From positions 449,647-513,646 of the forward strand of contig CALNZX010000012.1 of assembly GCA_942491105.1 (NCBI GenBank): DNA of 64,000 bases, in the 5' to 3' direction. The position numbers and the translations under genes are program-made. The stretch comes from JBBEAM01 sp942491105. GTDB lineage: Bacteria; Pseudomonadota; Alphaproteobacteria; Kiloniellales; DSM-21159. The notes under the pieces are model-generated. The model saw only the letters and a list, made by a program, of their open reading frames with translations. It made no database searches and was not told the DNA's origin. This document shows positions 17,008 through 26,446 of the stretch, one piece after another (positions within the stretch are counted from its first letter, which is position 1; the number at the start of each line of letters is the position of its first letter).

Positions 17008-17481
17008 CTGCGCGTCATCGTCGCTGCCGTCGGGCGGGTGAAATCCGGACCGGAACGCGCGCTTTTCGAAGACTACGCGCGGCGGCTGTCCCGCGGCGCC
17101 CTGCTCGGCCCCTTGGCATTGAAGGAGGTCGAGGCCCGTGGCAAGCACACCGCCGCCGAATTGAAAGTCCGCGAAGGCGAGCTGCTGCTGGCGGCCCTGC
17201 CCCAGGACGCGCGGATCGTCGCCCTGGACGAGCGCGGCCGAGACCTCGATAGCGCCGGCTTCGCCGCCCAGCTCGGCGCCTGGCGCGATCAAGGCGTGCG
17301 CGAAACGGCCTTCGTGATCGGCGGCGCGGACGGCCTGAGCGAGGCCGTGCGGGGGGCCGCGGACCTGGTGCTTTCCTTCGGCCGCCTGACCTGGCCGCAT
17401 CGCCTGGTCCGCCCGCTGCTGGCCGAGCAGATCTTCCGCGCCGAGACGATACTCTCCGGACACCCCTATCACCGCGAATGA
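17008..17481 (+). CDS. rlmH: 23S rRNA pseudouridine-1915 N3-methyltransferase, probable CTG start
   Basis: SPOUT-class methyltransferase RlmH. Family residues begin upstream of the first standard start: a CTG at 17008, placed 8 bases after a GGAGG ribosome site, gives the expected N-terminus (L/M)RVIVAAVGRVKSGPE and 157 residues, matching the normal length. The GTG at 17038 would lose the first beta strand. Other marks are ALDERGRDLDS, FVIGGADGLSEAV and FGRLTWPHRLVRPLLAEQ. Lies in the rsfS-rlmH pair. Confidence 0.9.
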   Translation: MRVIVAAVGRVKSGPERALFEDYARRLSRGALLGPLALKEVEARGKHTAAELKVREGELLLAALPQDARIVALDERGRDLDSAGFAAQLGAWRDQGVRETAFVIGGADGLSEAVRGAADLVLSFGRLTWPHRLVRPLLAEQIFRAETILSGHPYHRE

Positions 17482-17568
17482 GCCGCGGATAGGCCGCGCC
17501 GGGCCTTGGCCTGGGCGCCGCCAGAGGCTACAAGTGCGGCGCTTCATCGAACACCCGAGGATCCCAAA

Positions 17569-18213
17569 ATGAACCGTCTTGTCCTGCTGCGCCACGGCCA
17601 GAGCACCTGGAACCTGGAGAACCGCTTTACCGGCTTCACCGACGTCGATCTCACCGAAGCTGGGCGCGAGGAGGCGCGGATCGCGGGCAAGCTGTTGTCC
17701 GAGATGCACTTCGACAGGGTTTTCTGCTCGACCTTGAAGCGCGCCATCGAAACCGTCGAGATCGCGCTGGAAGCGAGCGGCAGCAACGATCACCTGCGCC
17801 GCGACGGCGGCTGGAGCATGACGCTGCACGATGACCTGCGCGAGCGCGACTACGGCGACCTCGCCGGACTCAACAAGGCGGAAACCGCGGAAAAGTACGG
17901 CGACGAGCAGGTTCATATCTGGCGCCGCAGCTACGACACGCCGCCGCCGGGCGGCGAAAGCCTCTCCGACGTCGTCAAGCGGGTCACCCCCTACTACGAG
18001 GCGGAGATCGCCCCGGAGGTCGCCGCCGGCAAGACCGTGCTGCTCGGCGCCCACGGCAACACCGTGCGCGCGCTGCTGATCGTGCTCGGCGGCTACACGC
18101 CGGAGCAGATCCCCGGGGTCGAGATTCCCACCGGGGTTCCGCTGGTTTTCGAATACGAGAACGGCAAGGTCGTCGGCCATCACTTCATGCATCATCCCGA
18201 AGCCTCGGCCTGA
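17569..18213 (+). CDS. gpmA: 2,3-bisphosphoglycerate-dependent phosphoglycerate mutase
   Basis: A 214-residue histidine-phosphatase-superfamily mutase. It begins MNRLVLLRHGQSTWNLENRF, with the phosphorylated His in LLRHGQS, and has ERDYGDLAGLNK and the second catalytic His in LLGAHGNTVRAL. It interconverts 3- and 2-phosphoglycerate. The ATG at 17569 is preferred over an upstream one because the conserved sequence begins right there after a CGAGGA ribosome site. Confidence 0.95.
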   Translation: MNRLVLLRHGQSTWNLENRFTGFTDVDLTEAGREEARIAGKLLSEMHFDRVFCSTLKRAIETVEIALEASGSNDHLRRDGGWSMTLHDDLRERDYGDLAGLNKAETAEKYGDEQVHIWRRSYDTPPPGGESLSDVVKRVTPYYEAEIAPEVAAGKTVLLGAHGNTVRALLIVLGGYTPEQIPGVEIPTGVPLVFEYENGKVVGHHFMHHPEASA

Positions 18214-18270
18214 CGCAGAGGTGATCCCTGCGCTCTCGCCGCCGTGTTCCGCTTCGGTTAAGCTGCGGCC

Positions 18271-19545
18271 ATGTTGATCCGGCGGATTCCTGCGGTTTGC
18301 GGCGCGGCCTTGGCGGCGACGCTGCTCTGCGCCACGGCGCAGGCCGAGGAGCAGGCCGATCAGCGCGCGTTGCAAAGCCAGCGCGACGAGCTGGGCCAGG
18401 AAGCCGCGGCGCTGGAAGCCGAAATCGAGGCCCTGCGCGAGGCCGCCATCGGCGCCGCCCGCAACGCCCAGAACCTGGAAAGCGAGCTAACCGAGATCGA
18501 AGGCCGCCTTGGCGAACTCGAACGCGAGGAAGCCGCTAAGCAGGCGCAACTGTCGGAACAGCGCGACCGTCTGGCGCAGCTTTTGGCCGCGTTGCAGCGC
18601 CTCGCCCTGCAGCCGCCGGAATCCCTGCTGATGACGCCCGGCGCGCCGCTCGACCATGTCCGCAGCGCCATGCTGCTGGGCATCGCCGTCCCGGAGATCG
18701 AAAGCAGGGCCGCCGCCCTGCGCGGCGAATTGGATGCCCTGGCCGCCCTGCGCGAGGATATCGAGGGACAGCGCGCGGCGCTCGGCCGGCGCGCCGAGGA
18801 CCTGAGCGCCGAGCGCAAGCGCCTCGACGCCATCGTGACCGAGAAACAGGCCCTGGAGAGCGGCCTGCGCACGCAGAGCGCCGCGATCGCACAGCGGCTG
18901 GAGGAGCTTGCCGAACGGGCGGAGAACGTCGACGGCTTGCTCGTCGAGCTGGACAAACACGCGACCGAAACCTTCACGGCGCGGCCGACACCGCGCCCCA
19001 GCGACCTGCAGCAGGCCGCCCTGCCCCCGCAGGGGCCGCAGACGCCTTCTGCCGGCGCACAGGACGACAGGCCGCCGGAGCTGATGCCGGCGCCACGCCC
19101 CAGTATCGCGCTGGCGCGCCCCAGCGACATTCGCCGCTTCCCGGACGATCCGGGCGGGCTATTGGCGCCGGTCCGCGGCAATCTCGCGCTCGGGTTCGGC
19201 GGCCGCCGCGAGAGCGGGGAAGTCTCGCAAGGCATTCTGCTCGCCGCGCGGCCCGGGGCGCAGGTTGTCGCGCCCTATGACGGGAAGGTCGCTTATGCTG
19301 GACTCTTCCGGCGCTATGGGCTGATCTTGATCATTGAGCACGACGGTCGATATCATAGTCTCATGGCCGGGTTGGAGCGCATCGACGCCGTCGTCGGCCA
19401 GTGGGTCCTGGCCGGCGAGCCCGTCGGCGTGATGTCATCACGAGATGGCCGCAATCCGGAGCTTTATTTGGAACTTCGTCGGGCGGGGAAGCCCGTTAAT
19501 CCCCTGCCCTGGATCGAAAACTTGAACAGCAAGGCGGAAGGCTGA
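18271..19545 (+). CDS. envC: EnvC-like murein hydrolase activator (degenerate M23/LytM)
   Basis: A 424-residue exported protein: N-terminal signal peptide ending near AQAEEQAD, long coiled coil from about residue 25 to 230, a Pro-rich linker, and a LytM domain in the last 120 residues. The zinc-binding residues of active M23 peptidases are absent: the HxxxD position reads GILLAARPG and the final HxH position reads ELYLELRR. This fits EnvC, which activates amidases at the division site rather than cutting murein itself. Its stop overlaps the ctpA start (TGATG), the common envC-ctpA pairing. Confidence 0.88.
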   Translation: MLIRRIPAVCGAALAATLLCATAQAEEQADQRALQSQRDELGQEAAALEAEIEALREAAIGAARNAQNLESELTEIEGRLGELEREEAAKQAQLSEQRDRLAQLLAALQRLALQPPESLLMTPGAPLDHVRSAMLLGIAVPEIESRAAALRGELDALAALREDIEGQRAALGRRAEDLSAERKRLDAIVTEKQALESGLRTQSAAIAQRLEELAERAENVDGLLVELDKHATETFTARPTPRPSDLQQAALPPQGPQTPSAGAQDDRPPELMPAPRPSIALARPSDIRRFPDDPGGLLAPVRGNLALGFGGRRESGEVSQGILLAARPGAQVVAPYDGKVAYAGLFRRYGLILIIEHDGRYHSLMAGLERIDAVVGQWVLAGEPVGVMSSRDGRNPELYLELRRAGKPVNPLPWIENLNSKAEG

Positions 19546-20888
19546 TGCGTAAGCTGACAATCCTCGCGATGACCGCGGCACTCGTTCTGGTGCCGGTTAT
19601 CTGGCACGACTCTCTGGTCTCCGCGCAGGACACCGAAGAGGACACCTACAAGCAGCTGAAGCTGTTCGGCGACGTCTTCGAACGCGTACGCGCCGACTAT
19701 GTCGAGGAGGTCAGCGACAAGGAACTGATCGAAGCCGCGATCTCCGGCATGCTGACGCACCTCGACCCCCACTCCAGCTATCTGGATTCCGAGGGCTTCC
19801 AGGACATGCAGACCCAGACCCGGGGCGAATTCGGCGGCCTGGGTATCGAGGTCACCATGGATAACGGCCTGGTCAAGGTGGTCTCGCCGATCGACGACAC
19901 CCCCGCCTTTCATGCCGGCATCGAAGCCGGCGACCTGGTGACCCATCTCGACGGCGAGGCGGTTCTCGGCCTGTCCCTTTCGGAAGCCGTCGACAAGATG
20001 CGCGGCCCGGTCGATTCCGAGATCGTGCTGACCATCCGGCGCGGCGACTCCGAGCCTTTCGATGTCACGATCGTGCGCGACACCATCACCGTGCAGTCGG
20101 TGCGTTCGCGCATCGAAGGCGATATCGGCTATCTGCGGGTCACCTCCTTCAACGAGCAGACCACGCCCGGCCTGGAGAAAGCGATCGAGGAAATTCGCGA
20201 GGAGCTCGGCGATACCCTGCATGGCTTCGTGATCGACCTGCGCAACAATCCCGGCGGACTTCTGAACGAGGCGATCAGCGTCTCCGACGCCTTCCTGGAG
20301 CGCGGCGAGATCGTTTCGACCCGCGGCCGCCATGACGATAGCGCCCAGCGCTGGAACGCCTCCTCCGGCGATTTGGCAGAGGATCTTCCGCTCGTCGTGC
20401 TGATCAATGGCGGTTCGGCCTCGGCCTCGGAAATCGTGGCCGGCGCCCTGCAGGATCATCGCCGGGCGATCATTCTCGGCACCAAGTCCTTCGGCAAGGG
20501 CTCGGTGCAGACCATCGTACCGCTGGGCGGCCAGGGCGCCATGCGCCTGACCACGGCGCGTTACTACACGCCGTCGGGCCGGTCGATCCAGGCCAAGGGC
20601 ATCGAGCCCGATATCTTCGTGCCGCAAGCCAAGGTCGAGGCCGTCGAACAGCGCGCCGGCCGCAGCGAAGCCGATCTGCGTGGCGCGCTGGCCAACCCCG
20701 ACGATGGCGAAGCCGTCGAAGAAACCCCCGAGGACGAGGCTTCCGATGACGAAGCCTCCGAGGAGGGCGAAGACGCGGATGAAGAGGCCGCCGAAGCCCC
20801 GTCGCCCGCGCTCGATGACTATCAGCTGGCCCGGGCCATCGACCTGCTGCGCGGCATCGCGCTGTACAACCAGCGCACGCTAAACTGA
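19545..20888 (+). CDS. ctpA: S41 carboxyl-terminal processing protease
   Basis: A 447-residue periplasmic protease. After a short signal peptide come HLDPHSSYLDSEGF, a PDZ domain (GGLGIEVTMDNGLVKVVSP to about residue 180) and the S41 catalytic core with IDLRNNPGG, the Ser of GGSASASEIVAGAL and the Lys of GTKSFGKGSVQT. A very acidic Glu/Asp-rich tail precedes the C-terminus. Coupled by overlap to envC, and probably processes envelope proteins with it. Confidence 0.95.
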   Translation: MRKLTILAMTAALVLVPVIWHDSLVSAQDTEEDTYKQLKLFGDVFERVRADYVEEVSDKELIEAAISGMLTHLDPHSSYLDSEGFQDMQTQTRGEFGGLGIEVTMDNGLVKVVSPIDDTPAFHAGIEAGDLVTHLDGEAVLGLSLSEAVDKMRGPVDSEIVLTIRRGDSEPFDVTIVRDTITVQSVRSRIEGDIGYLRVTSFNEQTTPGLEKAIEEIREELGDTLHGFVIDLRNNPGGLLNEAISVSDAFLERGEIVSTRGRHDDSAQRWNASSGDLAEDLPLVVLINGGSASASEIVAGALQDHRRAIILGTKSFGKGSVQTIVPLGGQGAMRLTTARYYTPSGRSIQAKGIEPDIFVPQAKVEAVEQRAGRSEADLRGALANPDDGEAVEETPEDEASDDEASEEGEDADEEAAEAPSPALDDYQLARAIDLLRGIALYNQRTLN

Positions 20889-20926
20889 TCCGGGGGCAGG
20901 GGACGGGAGCATATACGTAGCGGCCC

Positions 20927-22108
20927 ATGACCAGAGTCAGCAGTCCTCGCCCGGCCATGGCTGGCTATCGGCCCGTCGTCAGCTCCGCCGGCGACGGGCC
21001 GTCGGCGCTCTCCCTGGCCTGGCTGCTGCTGCTCGCGCTCCTCGTGGCGCTCACGGGCTATGTCCTCTGGCAACGGCACCTGGCGCCGACGCCGGTCAAC
21101 CGCGCGGCGGTTTCGGTTACAGCCGAGCCTAGCGCTGGCCCGGCAAAGCCGGATCAAAGCGCCGCCGTGACCGCCCCCGCGCAGCAGCAACCTGACCGCC
21201 GCGAAGGCTCCGAGCCGCGCTTTGCCAGCCTGCCCGCCGGCTTTCACGGCGAAGCCGAGGCTTTTTCCGAGCTTGATTTCGAGCTTCCGCCGCCGCCGAG
21301 CCTAGCTCCAGCGGATGCCGCGCAGCTGGCCTTGGCTCCGCCGCGAATCGTTCTTCCGGAGGTCACCCCGCCCTGGATTAGCAACGCCGTGGCGTTTTCA
21401 GCGCCCGCAGATCAACCCGTTATCGGCGTGGTGATCAGCGGCCTGGGCCTTTCTGCAAGTGCGACCGAGGCGGCGATTACCCTGCTGCCGCCGCAGGTGA
21501 CACTGTCCTTCACGCCCTATAGCAAGCGCCTGAACGACTGGATCGCCATGGCGCGTATCTTCGGTCACGAGGTGATGCTGGACCTGCCGATGGAGGCTCC
21601 CGGCGCCGAGGAAGAGATCGGCCCCTTTGGCCTCACCAGAGCCGCGGCGCCGGCCGAGAATATCGCCCGCCTCGAGTGGATTCTGAGCCGGGGCAAGGCC
21701 CTGGTCGGTGTGGCCGCGGCTTATGGCGGGGACTTTCTCGACAGCCCGGCGGCCTTGCGCCCGGTACTCCAGCGCCTGGAAAACCATGGGCTGATCTTTC
21801 TCGACAACGCTCCGCGCGGCCAAGCCAGCAGCTCTGCGCTGGCCGCCGACCTGCGGCTGCCCTTCGCGGCCAGCGACGGCAAGGTCGACGATGGCCTGGC
21901 CAGCCGCCGCGCGGTCGATGCCCGGCTGGTGCAGGCCGAGGATCTGGCGCTACGGCGCGGCTACGCCGTGGTGATGGCGGAACCGCTGCCCGTTTCCATC
22001 GAACGCATATCGACCTGGCTTCTCGGCCTCGCAGAACGCGGCGTAGAGGTTGCGCCGATCTCAGAGCTGGCACGCCGCAATCTGGAACTTTGGGAGGTCT
22101 CGGGATGA
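20927..22108 (+). CDS. Divergent polysaccharide deacetylase (YibQ-like) membrane protein
   Basis: A 393-residue protein with a cytoplasmic start, one membrane segment (about residues 28-48, LAWLLLLALLVALTGYVLW), a long Pro/Ala-rich linker and a divergent polysaccharide-deacetylase domain from about residue 160. Family features include VTLSFTPYSKRLNDW, EVMLDLPMEAPG and GLIFLDNAP. In many YibQ proteins the first strand ends in a metal-binding Asp-Asp; here it reads IGVVISGLGLS, with Ser171-Gly172, so metal catalysis is doubtful. It follows ctpA and overlaps rppH (ATGA). Confidence 0.85.
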   Translation: MTRVSSPRPAMAGYRPVVSSAGDGPSALSLAWLLLLALLVALTGYVLWQRHLAPTPVNRAAVSVTAEPSAGPAKPDQSAAVTAPAQQQPDRREGSEPRFASLPAGFHGEAEAFSELDFELPPPPSLAPADAAQLALAPPRIVLPEVTPPWISNAVAFSAPADQPVIGVVISGLGLSASATEAAITLLPPQVTLSFTPYSKRLNDWIAMARIFGHEVMLDLPMEAPGAEEEIGPFGLTRAAAPAENIARLEWILSRGKALVGVAAAYGGDFLDSPAALRPVLQRLENHGLIFLDNAPRGQASSSALAADLRLPFAASDGKVDDGLASRRAVDARLVQAEDLALRRGYAVVMAEPLPVSIERISTWLLGLAERGVEVAPISELARRNLELWEVSG

Positions 22109-22638
22109 GCGAAGACGCGGCATTACAGCGGCCGCTGACGGCTGAACAGGCGGCCCGCCTGCCCTATCGGCCCTGTGTCGGGATCATGCTTCTGAACCGG
22201 GAAAACAAGGTTTTCGTCGCGCAGCGTCTCGACATGCGCAGCGAGGCCTGGCAGATGCCACAAGGCGGCATCGACAAGGGTGAGACGCCGCGCGCCGCCG
22301 CCTTCCGCGAGCTATCCGAGGAAACGGGTACGACAGAGGCCGAGATTCTGGCGGAGAGTAAGGGCTGGCTGGACTACGACCTGCCGCTTGAACTGCTGGG
22401 CAGGCTCTGGAAAGGCCGCTACCGCGGCCAGCGGCAGAAGTGGTTCGCGATGCGTTTTCTCGGCAGCGATAGCGACATCGATATCGAAACCGAGGTGCCG
22501 GAGTTCAGCGCCTGGAAATGGGCCGACTTCGAAGATCTGCCGTCGCTGATCGTGCCCTTCAAGCGCGCGCTCTATCGCCAAGTCGTCGAGGAATTTCGCC
22601 CCTTGCTGGAAAGCGCCGGAGGCCCGACCACCCCTTAA
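22105..22638 (+). CDS. rppH: RNA pyrophosphohydrolase RppH
   Basis: A 177-residue NUDIX hydrolase. It contains RPCVGIMLLNRENKVFVAQR, the QMPQGGIDKGE lead into the NUDIX box, and AAFRELSEETGT with its Mg-binding glutamates, then GRYRGQRQKWFAMRFLG. RppH removes pyrophosphate from mRNA 5' ends to start decay; in alphaproteobacteria the same protein is also annotated as a dinucleoside polyphosphate hydrolase. The ATG at 22105 overlaps the yibQ stop. Its end overlaps the convergent ferritin-like gene by four bases. Confidence 0.92.
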   Translation: MSEDAALQRPLTAEQAARLPYRPCVGIMLLNRENKVFVAQRLDMRSEAWQMPQGGIDKGETPRAAAFRELSEETGTTEAEILAESKGWLDYDLPLELLGRLWKGRYRGQRQKWFAMRFLGSDSDIDIETEVPEFSAWKWADFEDLPSLIVPFKRALYRQVVEEFRPLLESAGGPTTP

Positions 22639-23468
22639 GCGGCGGCCGCCTCATCGCCCTTATAGCGGGCGTGGCGGCGGCGCATCAGGCCATACGCCAA
22701 GCGCGACATCAGCGGAACGATCCGATTCTGCGGATTCAGCCCGGCCGCCTTGGCGATCATCGCGGCGCCGCGATCGACATGCTTGCGATCGTAAAAACCG
22801 CAGGCCCGCGCCATGTAGGCCTTGCCCCAGCGCTTGCGGTCGTAAGGCTGGTCGAGAGGCGCGTTGGCGGCGTAGTAGGCATAGGCCAGTTCGTCGTCCT
22901 CGGTCTCGTTGACCCGGCCGGCGGAAATGATCAGCCGGCGCACTTTCGAAATGCGCTCCTGCCCGAGGTAGCGGCGCAGATGATCGTAGAACATCTTGTA
23001 GTGGCGCAGCTCGTCGCCGGCGATGCGCTGGCAGATTTCCTTGAGCACCGGCTCCTCCGCCGCCTTGGCGAGGGAACCGTAGTAGGAGGAGGTTCCAACC
23101 TCGACGATGCAGCGCGAGACAAGCTCACCGGAACGCGAACCACGGGGCGATTCCGTGGCTTCCATGGGGATCCGGTAGCCATCGCGGAAGCGCTTGACCG
23201 CGCCAGGGAAGTCGAAATCCGGGTCGGCCATGCAGGCCCAGCGGCCCAGGGCCTCGCCATGCTGGACTTCCTCGCTCGCCCACTGCCGGGCGACGGCCTG
23301 GAAATCCGCGTCGTCATCGAAGACGTTGCAGAGATAGGTCGCGTAGTCGTCGCCGTTGTATTCGACGAGGCTCGCGGCCTTGATAACCTTGATCATCTCG
23401 ACGTCGACCTTGGAGGCGTCAAAACGATCCCAGGGGATGTCGTCTAACGTCCAGTGTCTTTGTGCCAT
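22635..23468 (-). CDS. Ferritin-like di-iron protein, acyl-ACP desaturase-like
   Basis: A 277-residue all-helical protein with two di-iron motifs, SEEVQH (EExxH) and GDELRH (DExxH), spaced as in the ferritin-like/acyl-ACP desaturase superfamily. It also has DYATYLCNVFDDD early on and a basic C-terminal part. No signal peptide or transmembrane segment is visible. It probably activates oxygen on a di-iron centre; the substrate is unknown. Convergent with rppH and 127 bases upstream of the end of the atp operon. Confidence 0.75.
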   Translation of the reverse strand: MAQRHWTLDDIPWDRFDASKVDVEMIKVIKAASLVEYNGDDYATYLCNVFDDDADFQAVARQWASEEVQHGEALGRWACMADPDFDFPGAVKRFRDGYRIPMEATESPRGSRSGELVSRCIVEVGTSSYYGSLAKAAEEPVLKEICQRIAGDELRHYKMFYDHLRRYLGQERISKVRRLIISAGRVNETEDDELAYAYYAANAPLDQPYDRKRWGKAYMARACGFYDRKHVDRGAAMIAKAAGLNPQNRIVPLMSRLAYGLMRRRHARYKGDEAAAA

Positions 23469-23595
23469 CTGCGTATCTATCCCGGCTTTCGATTCATAAA
23501 GAATACTCGACAGCCTATGTATGATCCAGCAGCGCGCGCCGCAAGATTGAATACCCGGAGATTACGGGGGAATAGCCCGGAAAAACGCTGAAAAC

Positions 23596-24000
23596 CTAGC
23601 GTTCTACGGCGAGCATCGCCTCATAGGTGGCAATTTGCCGCTCCGCGGCTCGACGCGCGATCTCGTCCTTGGCGTCGCTCAGGTCTTCGCGGGCGTCCTT
23701 GAGTTTGCCTTCGGCGGCGCCGCGGTCGATGTCCTCGACCGGCAAGGCCAGTTCGGCCAGTACCGTGCAACGCTCGGGCGTCACCTCGGCGAAACCGCCG
23801 GCAATAAAAATCCGGCTGCGAACGGCGTTATTCTCGTAGATCGAGATGACGCCCGGCCGCACCGTGGAGAGCATGGGGGCATGGCGCGGGAGCACGCCAA
23901 AGTCGCCTTCCTCGCCGGGAATGACGACCATTTCGACCGTCTCCGCAACCAGGAGCTCCTCTGGGGATACCAGCTCGAACTCGACCTTTTCCTCGGCCAT
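23596..24000 (-). CDS. atpC: F1 ATP synthase epsilon subunit (first operon)
   Basis: A 134-residue epsilon subunit. It has the N-terminal beta-sandwich (VEFELVSPEELL, then GEEGDFGVLPRHAPMLSTVRPG, then FIAGGFAEVTPERCTVLAE) and a C-terminal helical hairpin. It links rotor and catalytic head and regulates ATPase activity. Last gene of the minus-strand atpHAGDC operon, 40 bases after atpD. Confidence 0.96.
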   Translation of the reverse strand: MAEEKVEFELVSPEELLVAETVEMVVIPGEEGDFGVLPRHAPMLSTVRPGVISIYENNAVRSRIFIAGGFAEVTPERCTVLAELALPVEDIDRGAAEGKLKDAREDLSDAKDEIARRAAERQIATYEAMLAVER

Positions 24001-24040
24001 GCCTCTGTGCCTCTAGCTTGCTTGCGCTCGGGAGGACGGC

Positions 24041-25462
<1,422 letters not shown>

Positions 25463-25495
25463 ATTCGTCGCTCCTTAGCGTGCTCTTACTGCGGC

Positions 25496-26416
25496 CTACA
25501 TCGCTTCCTTGGCGGAAACGATTTCGATCAACTCCTTGGTGATCACGGCCTGACGCGTACGGTTGTAGGTCATTGTCAGTTTGTCGATCATGTCGCCGGC
25601 GTTGCGGGTCGCGTTATCCATCGCGGTCATCCGCGCGCCCTGCTCGCTGGCATTGTTCTCAAGCAGCGCCTTGAACACCTGGACGGCCAGGTTGCGGGGC
25701 AGCAGCTCGGCTAGAATTTCTTCCTCGCTCGGCTCGTATTCGTATACGCCCTTGAAATCAGCCAAGGCGCCGGCGTCCTGGCTGTCGTCGCCCTGCTGAT
25801 TCGCGGCCTCTTCCTGCGCCGTGGCGACGAAGGGAATCAGCTGCTGGCGCGTGACGATCTGGGTGATCGCCGAGCGGAAGCGCGCATAGATCAGCGTGCA
25901 GACATCGAACTCACCGGCCTCGAACATCTGCGCGATGCGCTTGGCGATCTCGTCGGCCTTGTCGAAGCTCAGCCGTGGCTTGGCCAGATCCTCGATGGTG
26001 TCGATGATCAGATCGCCGTGGGTCCGGCGCAGCTGATCGCGCGACTTGCGGCCAACGCAGAGAATCTTCACGGTTTTACCGCTGCCGCGCAGCTCGTCGA
26101 TCAGGCGGCGGGAGTCGCGCACGATGCTGCTGTTGAAACCGCCGCAGAGACCGCGATCGGCGGTGGCCACGACCACCAGCTGGACCTCGTCCCGGCCGCT
26201 GCCGGCCAGCAAAGCCGGCGCGCCGGCGCGCCCCTTCATGGCGCTCGCCAGGGCGCCGAGCATACGCTCCATGCGCTCGGCATAGGGGCGCGACGCCTCG
26301 GCCTGCTCCTGCGCGCGGCGCAGTTTGGCCGCGGCCACCATTTTCATGGCGGAGGTGATCTTCTGCGTCGACTTGACGCTGGCGATCCGAGTCCGAAGGT
26401 CCTTGAGACTGGCCAT
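25496..26416 (-). CDS. atpG: F1 ATP synthase gamma subunit (first operon)
   Basis: A 306-residue gamma subunit forming the central rotor shaft. The N-terminus is MASLKDLRTRIASVKSTQKI, with TADRGLCGGFNSSIVR in the middle and the C-terminal coil ending TMTYNRTRQAVITKELIEIV. About 15 residues longer than the second copy because of an insert near residues 200-212 (EEAANQQGDDSQD). Between atpA and atpD, as usual. Confidence 0.97.
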   Translation of the reverse strand: MASLKDLRTRIASVKSTQKITSAMKMVAAAKLRRAQEQAEASRPYAERMERMLGALASAMKGRAGAPALLAGSGRDEVQLVVVATADRGLCGGFNSSIVRDSRRLIDELRGSGKTVKILCVGRKSRDQLRRTHGDLIIDTIEDLAKPRLSFDKADEIAKRIAQMFEAGEFDVCTLIYARFRSAITQIVTRQQLIPFVATAQEEAANQQGDDSQDAGALADFKGVYEYEPSEEEILAELLPRNLAVQVFKALLENNASEQGARMTAMDNATRNAGDMIDKLTMTYNRTRQAVITKELIEIVSAKEAM

Positions 26417-26446
26417 GCGTGCGGCTTCCTCGCGTTACCTTAAAGC

